A stretch of DNA of 64,000 nt from Halopseudomonas sp002296055 (GTDB taxonomy: Bacteria; Pseudomonadota; Gammaproteobacteria; Pseudomonadales; Pseudomonadaceae), in assembly GCF_050876985.1 (NCBI RefSeq), contig NZ_JBPAPP010000001.1, one strand, 5' to 3'. Of this stretch, positions 35,601 through 44,503 are shown piece by piece; position 1 is the stretch's first letter; every line of letters begins with the position of its first letter. The notes below the pieces were generated by a model. The model was not told the origin of the DNA. It searched no databases and saw only the letters and a list, made by a program, of their open reading frames with translations. Both the position numbers and the translations under genes were made by a program.

Positions 35601-37550
35601 AATGTGCAGACCGATCCGATCAGCGTGATCGGGATCGGTGACATGGCCGGCGACGTGTTCGGCAATGGCCTGCTGCAATCGCGCAGCCTGAAATTGGTGG
35701 CCGCGTTTAACCATCAGCATATCTTTATCGACCCCAATCCAGACCCGGAAGCCAGCTATCAGGAGCGTGAGCGCCTGTTTGCGTTGCCGCGCTCAAGCTG
35801 GACAGACTATGACAGCAGCCTGATCTCCGAAGGCGGTGGCGTGTTCGCCCGCAGTCTTAAGCAGATAACGCTGACGCCGCAAATGCGCGAGTGTTTCGCC
35901 ATCGACGCCGAACGCCTGACGCCCACCGAGCTGATCCATCAACTGCTCAAGGCCCCGGTCGACCTGGTCTGGAACGGCGGTATCGGAACCTACGTCAAGG
36001 GCAGCATGGAGACCCACGCCGATGTGGGTGACAAGGCCAACGATGCCCTGCGCGTTAACGGCCGCGATCTGCGTTGCCGTGTGGTGGGCGAGGGCGGCAA
36101 CCTGGGGCTGACCCAACTGGGCCGTATCGAGTTCTGCCTGGCCGGCGGTGCTCTCAATACCGACTTTATCGACAATGCCGGCGGCGTTGACTGCTCCGAC
36201 CATGAGGTCAATATCAAGATTCTGCTGAACGAGGTAGTCGCCGCCCAGGACATGACTGCCAAGCAGCGCAACACGCTACTGGCCAGCATGACCGACGCCG
36301 TTGCTGATCTGGTGCTGGCCAACAACTATAAGCAGACCCAGGCAATCAGCCTGGCGCAGCGTCAGGCAGCGCAGACCATGGGCGAGTATCAGCGCTTTAT
36401 CAGCGCGATGGAAAGCAGCGGCAAGCTCAACCGTGCGCTGGAGTTCATCCCTGATGACGAGCAGCTGGCAGAACGCAAGGCTAATGGCAAGGGCCTGACC
36501 CGAGCCGAGCTGTCGGTGCTGATTTCCTACTCCAAGGCGGACCTGAAAGAAGCGCTGGTCGCCTCTGACGTACCAGAGGATCCGTACCTGGCGCGTGAAC
36601 TGGAGACGGCCTTTCCGCAGGTGTTGCTCAAGCGGCATGCCAAGGCATTGGCCGGTCACCGTTTGCATCGGGAGATTGTCTCCACCCAGCTGGCCAACAA
36701 TCTGGTGAACCACATGGGGATCACCTTCCTGCGCCGGCTGGTGCAGTCTACCGGTGCCAGCATCAGTGATGTAGCACGCGCCTGGGTGGTCGCGCGCGAT
36801 GTATTCCATCTGCAGACCCACTTTGCCGGTATCGAGGCGCTGGATCATCAGGTACCCGCTGACGTTCAGCTGGAGCTGATGGATGAGCTGATGCGCCTGG
36901 GTCGGCGGGCCAGCCGCTGGTTTATTCGCAACCGTCGCGCGCAATTGTTGCCCGAGCGCGAGGTGGAACACTTTGCGCCCTGTGTGAAAACCCTGGCCGA
37001 GCGTTTTGACCAGTTGCTTGAAGGTGATGTGCGTGAGCTGTGGGAAGCGCGCTTCAATCGTTATGTTGAAACCGGCGTGCCGGAGGGTATTGCCCGTGTG
37101 GTCGCCGGTACCGGCCATGCCTATACACTGCTTGGCATCGTTGAAGCGGCGGACGCAACCGGGCAGAATGCCGAGCGCGTCGCGCAGGTGTTCTTTGCTT
37201 TGGGTAGCGAACTGCAGTTGCCCTGGTTCAGCCAGCAGGTGACCAGCCTGCCGGTCGACAACCATTGGCAGGCGCTGGCCCGCGAGAGTTACCGCGATGA
37301 CCTGGATTGGCAGGTGCGCAGTATGACAGTCGCTGCTCTGCAGGGCGCTGATGACCAACAGCCGGTTGAAACCCTGGTTGCCGACTGGATTAGCCGTAAT
37401 CAGGCGCTGGTGCAGCGCTGGCAGGTGATGTTGGCTGAGCTGCGCAGCGTTGGCGCTGGTGACTATGCGATTGTCGCTGTAGCCATGCGAGAGCTGCTTG
37501 ACTTGGCGCAGCACGCGCGTCACCACGGCGGTGACGCTGACGCCGATTAG
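32682..37550 (+). CDS. gdhB: NAD-specific glutamate dehydrogenase, 180-kDa class
   Basis: 1,622 residues, the normal length of the large bacterial NAD-GDH class. It converts L-glutamate and NAD+ to 2-oxoglutarate, ammonium and NADH, mainly for glutamate/arginine catabolism. The N-terminal half holds ACT-like regulatory segments. The catalytic core includes GGLRWSDREEDYRTEVLGLVKAQQVKNAVIVPVGAKGGF (substrate site with catalytic lysine), IGIGDMAGDVFGNG and VVGEGGNLGLTQ (NAD fold). GGAGGGAGG gives a strong ribosome-binding site. The 151 bp upstream hold the divergent moxR and gdhB promoters; no clear hexamers were assigned. Confidence 0.96.
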   Translation: MALITASSKQAFIEQLQTRLQALVPRSDHAAVAQFCSQFFGIASLAELEVRQDTDLLGCTLAAWRFFQQLPGGEVKLRVFNPDTEQHGWQSTHSIVEVLHVDLPFLVDSVRMELTRQGYAIHSLYNSIMQVQRDEQGQLQQLLSASGNASDARAESVMYIEIDRATNTADLNALQSGLLAALETVRATVQDFAAMRERVQDLIGQLGSRRKQYFSRDERTEAVAFLEWLLEDHFTFLGYECFAINEGLPEQRLGLRADASLGALALNPRDENLEGLPETVTAYLQAPLLLSFAKASQLSRVHRPAYPDYVSVREVDADGNVLLEHRFMGLYTSRVYSALVDHIPHVRRKVAHVREVSGFIPRSHLAKELEQVLQVLPRDDLFQTPVDELAQTAIAIVQMQERNQIRLFLRRGNYGRFYYCLAFVPRDVYSTDIRRTIQEVLTRRVEASESEFWTYFSESTLARTQFILRVDPTKTLDIDPVKIEQEVVRACRNWQDEFRDRLLESLGEARATDVLAHLGDGFPPGYSDRFTPATGVVDLQTLLGLTDAAPLAMSFYQPLAQKPGVLHCKLYHLNESLPLSDVIPVLENLGLRVLGEFPFRVVQSDGTQFWIHDFEFTFGAGASLDIQETNALFRDAFAAVWSGQAENDAFNRLVLLAGLPWRDVALLRAYARYLKQIRLGFELPYIASTLVAHADIARELVRLFRTRFYLARKLSADDLADMQGKLEKAILGALDDVAVLNEDRILRRYLDLIKATLRTNFYQNDNEGEAREYLSLKFDPTQIPELPLPRPMFEIFVYSPRVEGVHLRGGKVARGGLRWSDREEDYRTEVLGLVKAQQVKNAVIVPVGAKGGFVPRRLPVGGSRDEVQQEAIACYRLFIQGLLDITDNLVDGKVVPPANVVRHDADDPYLVVAADKGTATFSDIANEIAAGYGFWLGDAFASGGSAGYDHKKMGITARGAWVSVQRHFRELGLNVQTDPISVIGIGDMAGDVFGNGLLQSRSLKLVAAFNHQHIFIDPNPDPEASYQERERLFALPRSSWTDYDSSLISEGGGVFARSLKQITLTPQMRECFAIDAERLTPTELIHQLLKAPVDLVWNGGIGTYVKGSMETHADVGDKANDALRVNGRDLRCRVVGEGGNLGLTQLGRIEFCLAGGALNTDFIDNAGGVDCSDHEVNIKILLNEVVAAQDMTAKQRNTLLASMTDAVADLVLANNYKQTQAISLAQRQAAQTMGEYQRFISAMESSGKLNRALEFIPDDEQLAERKANGKGLTRAELSVLISYSKADLKEALVASDVPEDPYLARELETAFPQVLLKRHAKALAGHRLHREIVSTQLANNLVNHMGITFLRRLVQSTGASISDVARAWVVARDVFHLQTHFAGIEALDHQVPADVQLELMDELMRLGRRASRWFIRNRRAQLLPEREVEHFAPCVKTLAERFDQLLEGDVRELWEARFNRYVETGVPEGIARVVAGTGHAYTLLGIVEAADATGQNAERVAQVFFALGSELQLPWFSQQVTSLPVDNHWQALARESYRDDLDWQVRSMTVAALQGADDQQPVETLVADWISRNQALVQRWQVMLAELRSVGAGDYAIVAVAMRELLDLAQHARHHGGDADAD

Positions 37551-37643
37551 GCGTGTGCTGCTTGCTGATCTGCGCAGCGATGCGACGCCGGGCGGCAGCC
37601 GCTGGCCCGGTGTCTGGTTATTACCTCTGTGACAGAAGACAGC

Positions 37644-37868
37644 ATGCAACAACTTATTCTCGACCTCGCCTTGCCCGCAGAGCGCTATCTGGCCTGGTAT
37701 CAGGGGCACGCCGAGCGGGTCAGTATGATCAGCCGTGATGGCCGCAGGGTAAGCCTGCCGGCGCATCACCTGCGGCCCTTTCTTACCCACCAGGGTGTGT
37801 ATGGCAGTTTTGTGCTGCAGTTCACCGACGAGGGCAAGTTGATCAAGCTCGAACGTCTGGCGGACTGA
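37644..37868 (+). CDS. DUF2835 family protein
   Basis: 74 residues from the ATG at 37644; a GTG at 37629 would add five residues. The sequence pattern (LDLALPAERYLAWYQG, RVSLPAHHLRPFL, GSFVLQF, KLIKLERL) is the short DUF2835 family common in pseudomonads. Soluble, with no known function. It lies between gdhB and pyrD. Confidence 0.85.
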   Translation: MQQLILDLALPAERYLAWYQGHAERVSMISRDGRRVSLPAHHLRPFLTHQGVYGSFVLQFTDEGKLIKLERLAD

Positions 37869-37912
37869 TCGGGTATACTCTGGCCCCTGAATTTTCTGCC
37901 CCGGATGCCGCC

Positions 37913-38938
37913 ATGTACGATTTGCTTCGCTCGCTGATGTTTCGCCTGCCTGCAGAAACCTCCCACGACCTCGCTCTGGACATGATTGGTGCCGCTGGGC
38001 GCCTGCGCCTTGCTGGCAAGCTGGCCCGACCGGTGCCCTCGCAGCCGGTACAGGTGATGGGGCTGACCTTCGACAACCCGGTAGGGCTGGCGGCGGGGCT
38101 GGACAAGAATGCGATCGCCGTGGACGGCTTGGCTGCGTTGGGTTTCGGTTCTATTGAGGTGGGTACCGTGACGCCGCGTCCCCAAGCGGGTAACCCCAAG
38201 CCGCGCTTGTTCCGCTTGACCGACCAGCTCGCCATCATCAACCGCTTCGGTTTCAACAACCAGGGCGTGGATGCCATGCTCGAGCGCCTGGCAGGTGTCC
38301 GGTATGAGGGCGTGCTGGGTATCAACATTGGCAAGAATGCGGTCACCCCGGTTGAGAATGCCGTGGATGATTACCTGTATTGCCTGCGGAAGGTGTATGA
38401 CCGCGCCAGCTACGTCACGGTTAATCTGTCTTCGCCCAACACCCCTGGCCTGCGCACGCTGCAGTACGGCGAGGCGTTGAAAGTACTGCTTGGGCAGATC
38501 AAACAATCTCAACAGAAACTGGCAGCCGAGCGTGGCCGTTACGTGCCCATTGCCATCAAGATCGCGCCGGACATGACGCCTGAGGAGGTGGCGCTGGTTG
38601 GCGCGACCTTGCTGGAGGAAGGGATGGATGCGGTGATTGCCACCAACACCACGCTTGACCGCAGCGCGGTCGCGGAGTCGCCGTACGCCGAGGAGGCGGG
38701 TGGGTTGTCTGGTGCGCCGCTGACAGACATGTCTACCGAGGTGATCCGTCTGTTGGCCGACGAGCTGAAAGGGCGCATGCCGATTATCGGTGTGGGCGGC
38801 ATTTTCAGCGGTGCCGATGCGGCAGAAAAGATCGCTGCCGGCGCCAGTCTGGTGCAGCTTTACAGTGGCTTTATCTACCGCGGGCCGGAGCTGATTCGCG
38901 AGTGTGCCGATGCGATTGCGGTAATGCCGGGGCGCTAA
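37913..38938 (+). CDS. pyrD: Dihydroorotate dehydrogenase (quinone), class 2
   Basis: 341 residues. Oxidises dihydroorotate to orotate with ubiquinone in pyrimidine synthesis at the inner membrane. The N-terminal amphipathic helix (MYDLLRSLMFRLPAETSHDLAL) is the membrane/quinone site of class 2 enzymes. FMN-binding GLAAGLDKN, INRFGFNNQG, catalytic-serine segment NLSSPNTPGLR and IKIAPDMT are all present. A possible -10 TATACT lies at 37874-37879. Confidence 0.97.
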   Translation: MYDLLRSLMFRLPAETSHDLALDMIGAAGRLRLAGKLARPVPSQPVQVMGLTFDNPVGLAAGLDKNAIAVDGLAALGFGSIEVGTVTPRPQAGNPKPRLFRLTDQLAIINRFGFNNQGVDAMLERLAGVRYEGVLGINIGKNAVTPVENAVDDYLYCLRKVYDRASYVTVNLSSPNTPGLRTLQYGEALKVLLGQIKQSQQKLAAERGRYVPIAIKIAPDMTPEEVALVGATLLEEGMDAVIATNTTLDRSAVAESPYAEEAGGLSGAPLTDMSTEVIRLLADELKGRMPIIGVGGIFSGADAAEKIAAGASLVQLYSGFIYRGPELIRECADAIAVMPGR

Positions 38939-38945
38939 AAATGGA

Positions 38946-38966
38946 AGCCCCCGCAGAGCGGGGGCT
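38946..38966 (+). terminator. Stem-loop after pyrD
   Basis: Perfect 9-bp stem AGCCCCCGC/GCGGGGGCT with loop AGA, seven bases after the pyrD stop, followed at 38971-38986 by a second palindrome GGGCCC-GCTT-GGGCCC. There is no T-tract, so intrinsic termination is uncertain. It could serve the convergent rmf transcript as well. Confidence 0.5.
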
Positions 38967-39033
38967 GGATGGGCCCGCTTGGGCCCGGCGCTGTGGGCGA
39001 GCGCCTTGGGGAAAATTGATAAACAGCTGAGGC

Positions 39034-39249
39034 TTAGCCTACGGCGTGCATCTCGTTGAGACGATGTACTCCTGAGATGCCGGTATAGCCATCCCAACGG
39101 TCCGCGCGACCTTCACGCCAACCATTGATCCAATTCTGGCGGGTAGAGGGGTTGTTAAAAGGGCAGGTGTCCTGGGATTTGCCACTCACTCCATGCTGGT
39201 AACCGCGTTGAAATGCTCGCTCCATCGGATCACGCTTGAGTCTTCTCAT
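39034..39249 (-). CDS. rmf: Ribosome modulation factor
   Basis: 71 residues. MRRLKRDPMERAFQRGYQHGVSGKS and NWINGWREGRADRWDG are hallmark RMF segments. RMF dimerises 70S ribosomes into inactive 100S particles in stationary phase. AGGA at about 39258-39261 (complement) precedes the start. The pyrD-rmf-rlmL arrangement is the one seen in pseudomonads. Confidence 0.95.
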   Translation of the reverse strand: MRRLKRDPMERAFQRGYQHGVSGKSQDTCPFNNPSTRQNWINGWREGRADRWDGYTGISGVHRLNEMHAVG

Positions 39250-39280
39250 AAGTTGGCGTCCTCGCTTGCTATGACATGGT

Positions 39281-39334
39281 CGGAGCGACCGAAGTCGCTC
39301 CGCAATCGGAGCGTAGCCATGGATCGGCTACGCT
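39281..39334. other. Two adjacent perfect hairpins between rmf and rlmL
   Basis: CGGAGCGAC-CGAA-GTCGCTCCG (39281-39302) and AGCGTAGCC-N7-GGCTACGCT (39310-39334), each with nine-base perfect arms. They lie 30-85 bp upstream of the rmf start, within or just before its leader, and about 180 bp before rlmL. The remaining bases up to 39512 show no gene. Confidence 0.6.
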
Positions 39335-39512
39335 GCATGGAGACCGGGAAAAGGGTTGTGTGGCCCGGCTCCGAATACTGTCTCACCGCTCAAGTCTTAG
39401 CCTGTTGTACCCTATCGCAGGCAGGCACTTCAAAGATCGATTTGGCATACCACGCCCAATTGGTTAGTTGTCACTGAAATATAAACGTCATCGTTATCCG
39501 GAAATCAACGAC

Positions 39513-41687
39513 ATGCGCGAGATCCTTGAATTTTTTATTACCTGTCCAAAGGGCGTGGAGGGTCTGCTGCGCGACGAAGTGCTCGCTTTGGGCGCCGAGT
39601 CCGCCAAGGAAACCGTTGCAGGCGTATCGGTACAGGGAGACATCGAGCTGGGTTACCGGCTGTGCCTGTGGTCCCGTCTGGGCAATCGCGTGCTGCTGGT
39701 GCTCAAGCGGTTTCTTGCTGGCACCGCCGAAGACCTCTACGCCGGCGTGCAGATGATCGACTGGCGAGACCATTTGGCGACGGACGGTACGCTGGCCATC
39801 GACTTCACCGGCAGCCTGGCCGGTGTCGATAACACCCACTTTGGCGCACTCAAGGTCAAGGATGCGGTGGTCGATCAGCTTCGCCGCCCGGATGGCAGCC
39901 GCCCCGGAGTCGACAAGGTGCGCCCGGATCTGCGCATCAACGTGCATTGCCACCGTGGCGAAGTGCAGTTGGCGCTGGATCTGTCCGGTGCTAGTCTGCA
40001 CCAGCGTGGTTACCGCTTGCAGCAGGGCGCGGCGCCGCTGAAGGAGAACCTGGCGGCAGCCATTTTAATCCGCGCAGGCTGGCCGGCGTTGGCCGAGGCC
40101 GGTGGGGCACTGACCGACCCGATGTGCGGCTCCGGTACCTTCTTGGTTGAGGCGGCTCTGATGGCCGCCGATGTGGCGCCGAACCTGCAGCGTGAGTACT
40201 GGGGCTTCAGCCGTTGGCAGCAGCATGTGCCGGTGCTGTGGCAGAAGGTCTTGGGTGAGGCGCGTGAACGCGCCGAGCGCGGCCTGGCGCGGCCGCCGTT
40301 GTGGATTCGTGGATATGAGGCTGATCCGCGTTTGCTGCAGCCGGTGCGCAACAACATCCAGCGCGCGGGAGTAGGCGAGTGGGTCAAGGTGTATCAGGGC
40401 GAACTGGCCACCTTTGCGCCAAATCCGGACCGCGGCCAGCAGGGCCTGGTGGTCTGCAACCCGCCCTACGGCGAGCGCTTGGGTACCACTGCCAGTCTGG
40501 TGTACCTCTATCAAAAGCTGGGCGAGGTACTGCGCCAGCAGTGCCAGGGCTGGCAGGCGGCGATCTTTACCGGTAACGCCGAGCTGGGTAAGCGCATGGG
40601 CATCCGCAGCCACAAGCAGTACAACCTGTTTAACGGCGCCTTGCCGTGCAAGCTGCTGTTGATGAACCTGGAGAGCGAGCGCTTTGTCACCAAGGCAGCC
40701 GAGCCCTCGGCAACAGGACAGGCGCCGGTAGAAACGGCGCGTCTCAGCGAGTCGGCGCAGATGTTTGCCAACCGACTGAAGAAGAACCTGAAAACCCTGG
40801 GTAAATGGGCGCGGCAGCAGGGCATCGAGTGCTACCGCGTGTATGACGCGGATATGCCGGAGTTTGCTGTGGCGGTCGATCTGTACGGTGACCGGGTGCA
40901 TGTGCAGGAGTACGCGCCGCCGTCGTCGGTCAGCGAAGAGAAGGCAGAGGCTCGCCTGCAGGATGTGATGGCCGCGCTGCCGCAGGTGCTGGGCGTAAAA
41001 CCGGAGCATATCGCCCTGAAGCAGCGCCAGCGTCAGTCGGGCAAGCAGCAGTATCAGCGCATGGCCCAGCAGGGCGAATTTGTTGAAGTGCGTGAAGGGC
41101 AGGTGCGCTTGTTGGTCAATTTGACCGATTATCTGGATACCGGGCTGTTCCTGGATCACCGCCCGATGCGTCTGCGCATTGCAGCTGAAGCCAAGGGCAA
41201 GCGGTTCCTCAACCTGTTTTGCTATACCGCGACAGCAACGGTACACGCCGCTGCTGCAGGTGCTCGATCAACCACCAGTGTGGATCTGTCCAACACCTAC
41301 CTGGACTGGGCCCGGCGTAACCTGTCGCTGAATGGCTTGTCTGACCTGCATCGGCTTGAGCGCGCTGATGTGATGGCCTGGCTGGAGTCGGCGGGCGGAC
41401 AGCAGTTTGATCTGATCTTCATCGACCCGCCGACCTTTTCCAACTCGAAGAAGCTTGAAGGGGTGTTCGATGTGCAGCGCGATCACCCGCGCTTGCTGGA
41501 GCTGGCAATGAAGCTGCTGGCGCCGGGCGGGGTGCTGTACTTCTCGAACAATTTCCGGCGTTTTCGAATGGATGAGGCGGTTGAGGCGCGCTATCTGGTT
41601 GAGGACATATCCGCGCAGACGCTGGATCGCGACTTTCAGCGCAACAGCCGCATTCACCGCACCTGGCAGATACAAAAACGCCCCTGA
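39513..41687 (+). CDS. rlmL: Bifunctional 23S rRNA methyltransferase RlmL/RlmK
   Basis: 724 residues from the ATG at 39513; the longer frame to 39468 adds a basic stretch not typical of the family. The N-terminal half has a THUMP domain and an N6-adenine-type methyltransferase with DPMCGSGTF (AdoMet) and NPPYGER (catalytic), making m2G2445. The C-terminal half (RlmK) has FLNLFCYTATAT and IDPPTFSNSKK, making m7G2069. The full fusion is standard in gammaproteobacteria. Confidence 0.95.
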   Translation: MREILEFFITCPKGVEGLLRDEVLALGAESAKETVAGVSVQGDIELGYRLCLWSRLGNRVLLVLKRFLAGTAEDLYAGVQMIDWRDHLATDGTLAIDFTGSLAGVDNTHFGALKVKDAVVDQLRRPDGSRPGVDKVRPDLRINVHCHRGEVQLALDLSGASLHQRGYRLQQGAAPLKENLAAAILIRAGWPALAEAGGALTDPMCGSGTFLVEAALMAADVAPNLQREYWGFSRWQQHVPVLWQKVLGEARERAERGLARPPLWIRGYEADPRLLQPVRNNIQRAGVGEWVKVYQGELATFAPNPDRGQQGLVVCNPPYGERLGTTASLVYLYQKLGEVLRQQCQGWQAAIFTGNAELGKRMGIRSHKQYNLFNGALPCKLLLMNLESERFVTKAAEPSATGQAPVETARLSESAQMFANRLKKNLKTLGKWARQQGIECYRVYDADMPEFAVAVDLYGDRVHVQEYAPPSSVSEEKAEARLQDVMAALPQVLGVKPEHIALKQRQRQSGKQQYQRMAQQGEFVEVREGQVRLLVNLTDYLDTGLFLDHRPMRLRIAAEAKGKRFLNLFCYTATATVHAAAAGARSTTSVDLSNTYLDWARRNLSLNGLSDLHRLERADVMAWLESAGGQQFDLIFIDPPTFSNSKKLEGVFDVQRDHPRLLELAMKLLAPGGVLYFSNNFRRFRMDEAVEARYLVEDISAQTLDRDFQRNSRIHRTWQIQKRP

Positions 41688-41699
41688 GCGGGGCGTTTT
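41675..41699. terminator. Bidirectional terminator between rlmL and dacB
   Basis: AAAACGCCCC-TGAGC-GGGGCGTTTT forms a ten-base-pair stem with flanking A and T tracts, so it can end both convergent transcripts. The rlmL stop codon TGA lies within the hairpin. It ends five bases before the dacB stop. Confidence 0.85.
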
Positions 41700-41704
41700 A
41701 CAGC

Positions 41705-43177
41705 TTACTGCGCGGTGGCAATATCGGTTGGAACCCGGCGGTAGAGGTCTTGCAGCACCAGGTCCAGCGCCTGGCCGCTGGAGGCCGCGCTGACGTGGTT
41801 GACGATGGCCGTCACCGCCCAGCTTTGGCCATTGGCGTCACGGGTGATGCCGGAAATAGCCTTCACGCTGCGCAGTGAGCCGGTCTTGATGTGAGCCTGG
41901 CCGGCTACCGGTGTATTGCGCAGGCGCCGGCGCATAGTGCCGTCCATTGCCGCTAGCGGCATGGATGCAACGAACTCGGCGCGATAGGGGCTCTGCCAGG
42001 CCTGTGCCAGCAGCTGGCTCAGGTCGCGGGCGCTCAAGCGCTCCATGCGTGACAGGCCGGAGCCATTCTCCAATACCAGGGCATTGGCCTGGATACCCTT
42101 ACCACGCAGCCATTCGTTGATGACCCGCACGGCTGCCTTGTGATCATCGCGGTCGCTGGCAATACGGTTTTCACGGCCAATGGTCAGGAACAGCTGCCGG
42201 GCCATGGTGTTGTTGCTCCACTTGTTGATGTCACGTACTACATCAACCAGGTCCGGTGACCAGCTTTGTGCCACCAGTCGTGAACTGGCAGGCGCGCGCC
42301 CAATCTGAGTGCCGCCCTGGATAGTGCCGCCCATTTCCTGCCACAGGGTGCGCAGGGTGCTGGCGGTGTAGGTGGTGGCAGTCAAGGCTGACAGGTAGCG
42401 CTGAGCAATACAGCCCTCATGGACACTGCCGGTCAGGGTGATGGTGGCCTGATAGCCTTCATCCTGGATGCCGTATGCCACGTTGGGGCTGGGGCAGGTA
42501 CGGGTGGGTGGCAGCAGGGTCAACTGGTTGACGATCTTGACCTCCGGGAGCGCCGGCTCAACGTTGATGCGCACACCATTTTGCTCACCATAGCTGCTCA
42601 CCACCAGCAGCTTGAGGTTGGTTAGCAGCGGGTCGGGTTCGACCAGAAAGGGGCGGTTCTGGTTCCCGCTGTCATCGATGAACGGCGGTACATCATTGGG
42701 CAGGCGCAGGTCTGCCGGCTGCAGTACCAGGTCACCGGTAATGTTGCGAACACCCGCCGCCTTGAGGTCACGCAGCATCAGCCACATGCGCTCCAGGGTC
42801 AGCTTGGGGTCGCCGCCGCTGCGAAAGATCAGGTCGCCTTGCAGGGTGCCGTTGACCACCGGGCCGTCGATGAACAAATCGCTGCGCCATTGGTGTGTGG
42901 GCCCAAGGATCTCCAGTGCCGCATAGGTGGTCACCAGTTTCATGGTGGAGGCCGGGTTGACTGGCACGTCGGCGTTGATGAACTGGGCCATGCCCTGGCC
43001 TTCGAGTGGAATCACGGCCAGTGATACCGCGTCAGACGGGATTTGCGCTGCTTGCAGCGCGCTTTGGACGCGGGCGGGCAGGGTGCCGCTATCTGCGGCC
43101 TGCGCCTGGGCAGCAAGGCCTGACAAGCCCAGCAGAGGGATCAGACACAGAAGGGCACGTGAGACGGCGTTCGGCAT
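41705..43177 (-). CDS. dacB: D-alanyl-D-alanine carboxypeptidase/endopeptidase (PBP4)
   Basis: 490 residues with a signal peptide (about 1-27, AQA-ADS). The three penicillin-binding motifs are present: STMK (nucleophile Ser77), SNN in NKWSNNTMARQ, and KTG in HIKTGSLR. The large insert between motifs 1 and 2 is typical of the PBP4/S13 class. It trims D-Ala and cleaves cross-links in periplasmic peptidoglycan. The 163 bp upstream to the next gene show nothing recognisable. Confidence 0.94.
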   Translation of the reverse strand: MPNAVSRALLCLIPLLGLSGLAAQAQAADSGTLPARVQSALQAAQIPSDAVSLAVIPLEGQGMAQFINADVPVNPASTMKLVTTYAALEILGPTHQWRSDLFIDGPVVNGTLQGDLIFRSGGDPKLTLERMWLMLRDLKAAGVRNITGDLVLQPADLRLPNDVPPFIDDSGNQNRPFLVEPDPLLTNLKLLVVSSYGEQNGVRINVEPALPEVKIVNQLTLLPPTRTCPSPNVAYGIQDEGYQATITLTGSVHEGCIAQRYLSALTATTYTASTLRTLWQEMGGTIQGGTQIGRAPASSRLVAQSWSPDLVDVVRDINKWSNNTMARQLFLTIGRENRIASDRDDHKAAVRVINEWLRGKGIQANALVLENGSGLSRMERLSARDLSQLLAQAWQSPYRAEFVASMPLAAMDGTMRRRLRNTPVAGQAHIKTGSLRSVKAISGITRDANGQSWAVTAIVNHVSAASSGQALDLVLQDLYRRVPTDIATAQ

Positions 43178-43340
43178 GTAGGGCAGCTCCCGGAGCGAAT
43201 GTTGGCTGGAGGCAGAACCGCTTTCCTGTCAGTCCCTGTTTTTGCGCATCATTACTTAAATAGAGAGTTGGGTCGAGAGCTTAAAGTAAATTCTCGGATT
43301 AGCGGTCGGTCAAGGGAAGCCTGTCGAGCGGGTGCCCGTG

Positions 43341-44462
43341 CTATAGCTCAGGTCGCAGCCGCCACCACAACACCCAGCCAAGGGTCAGTAACGCCAGGCT
43401 GGCGGCCAGCGAGAACCAGAAGCCCTGCTGACGCAGGCGGTAGGCATCGGCCAGCAGCTCGGCCTCTGGCACCAGTACCGCGAGATAGCTATCAGGCGTG
43501 CCCTGTATGCCGATGCGCTGCTGCTGGATTACCCAGCGCTGGCCCTCCAACTCCTTTACCGTTTGCCGTTGCTGCCGGTAGCCATCCAACGCGATGGTTG
43601 CCAGCAGGGTGCTGCCTAGCTCCTGGAAGCGCCTGGGCTCAAGGGCGCCACTGCCCTGGGTTGTGTGTTGCAGTCGTTGCGGGTCTTGATAAGCAATGAC
43701 GATGCCTTCACCGGTGTACAGAATAAGCTCCGAGGAGGGCGTGACCCGCTGTTGGCGCAGGGTGTCGGAGAGCCGGTCCAGGGTCAGATCGGCGCCCAAT
43801 ACGGCGTGATTATCGGCCGCCCTGGCCAGGGTTGTGCCGAACTCGCGGGTAGAAAAGAACACGTACGGGGTTGTCACCAGTTGCTGATCTGCACTGTTGG
43901 CTGCGGCGTACCAAGGGCGCTGGCGTGGGTCGAAGCCTTCATCGGCGGCCATACGTGCTTCGATGATCCGCAGATCGGCATTCAGGAACAGGTAGCTGTT
44001 ATGGCGCTGGCTGCCATCGGCGCCAATATGCCAGGCCATCCAGGCGGCGCGTTGTGGGGCGGCAAAGCGTTGTTGGCTGAGTGGGTTGAGCAAAGGGCGC
44101 AACATCAGATAGTCGCCATCATGCCAGCCGACGTAAACCGAGTTGAGTTGGGGGTTGTCAATTAGTACGCGGGCCAGTAATGGCAGGTAGTCCAGGCGTT
44201 CGGCGAGGTTGTCTGTCTTGACCAGTGAACTCAGGCTGAGCAGGTTTAGCGCCTGCATGGGCGGCCGATACACGTTGTCCAACTCGCGTCCGACCTGCTG
44301 TACGACGCGCTCAAACAGCTTGCTGCCGTCATTGCGCATCACCTGACTGAGTTGGTAGTAATGAAACAGACTTAACGCTACTCCGAGTAGAAGCAGCAAT
44401 ACCAGCCCGAATAGCGGCGCGACAAGCTGTCTGGGGTGCGGAGAATTCGGTGTGGCAGGCAT
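43341..44462 (-). CDS. Membrane-bound double-Cache sensor without output domain
   Basis: 373 residues. Membrane helix about 13-35, then a large periplasmic dCache domain (VYVGWHDGDYLMLRP, DPRQRPWYAAA, VTTPYVFFSTREFGTTLARA, LGADLTLDRLSDTL), then a second helix about 347-367. The chain stops after WWRLRPEL. The RQRPWY segment is a standard dCache feature. Such proteins normally continue into HAMP plus a kinase, cyclase, GGDEF or chemotaxis domain; none follows in any frame here. It may act through a partner or be a truncated receptor. Confidence 0.78.
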   Translation of the reverse strand: MPATPNSPHPRQLVAPLFGLVLLLLLGVALSLFHYYQLSQVMRNDGSKLFERVVQQVGRELDNVYRPPMQALNLLSLSSLVKTDNLAERLDYLPLLARVLIDNPQLNSVYVGWHDGDYLMLRPLLNPLSQQRFAAPQRAAWMAWHIGADGSQRHNSYLFLNADLRIIEARMAADEGFDPRQRPWYAAANSADQQLVTTPYVFFSTREFGTTLARAADNHAVLGADLTLDRLSDTLRQQRVTPSSELILYTGEGIVIAYQDPQRLQHTTQGSGALEPRRFQELGSTLLATIALDGYRQQRQTVKELEGQRWVIQQQRIGIQGTPDSYLAVLVPEAELLADAYRLRQQGFWFSLAASLALLTLGWVLWWRLRPEL

Positions 44463-44503
44463 GCGGGTCCTTGGCGTCCGTGCGACTCAGCCAATATAGC
44501 CCA

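Noticed and set aside
36276..37790. 504-residue minus-strand open frame opposite gdhB
   Set aside because: It lies inside the conserved C-terminal part of gdhB, shows no domain or ribosome-binding site, and overlaps the DUF2835 gene.
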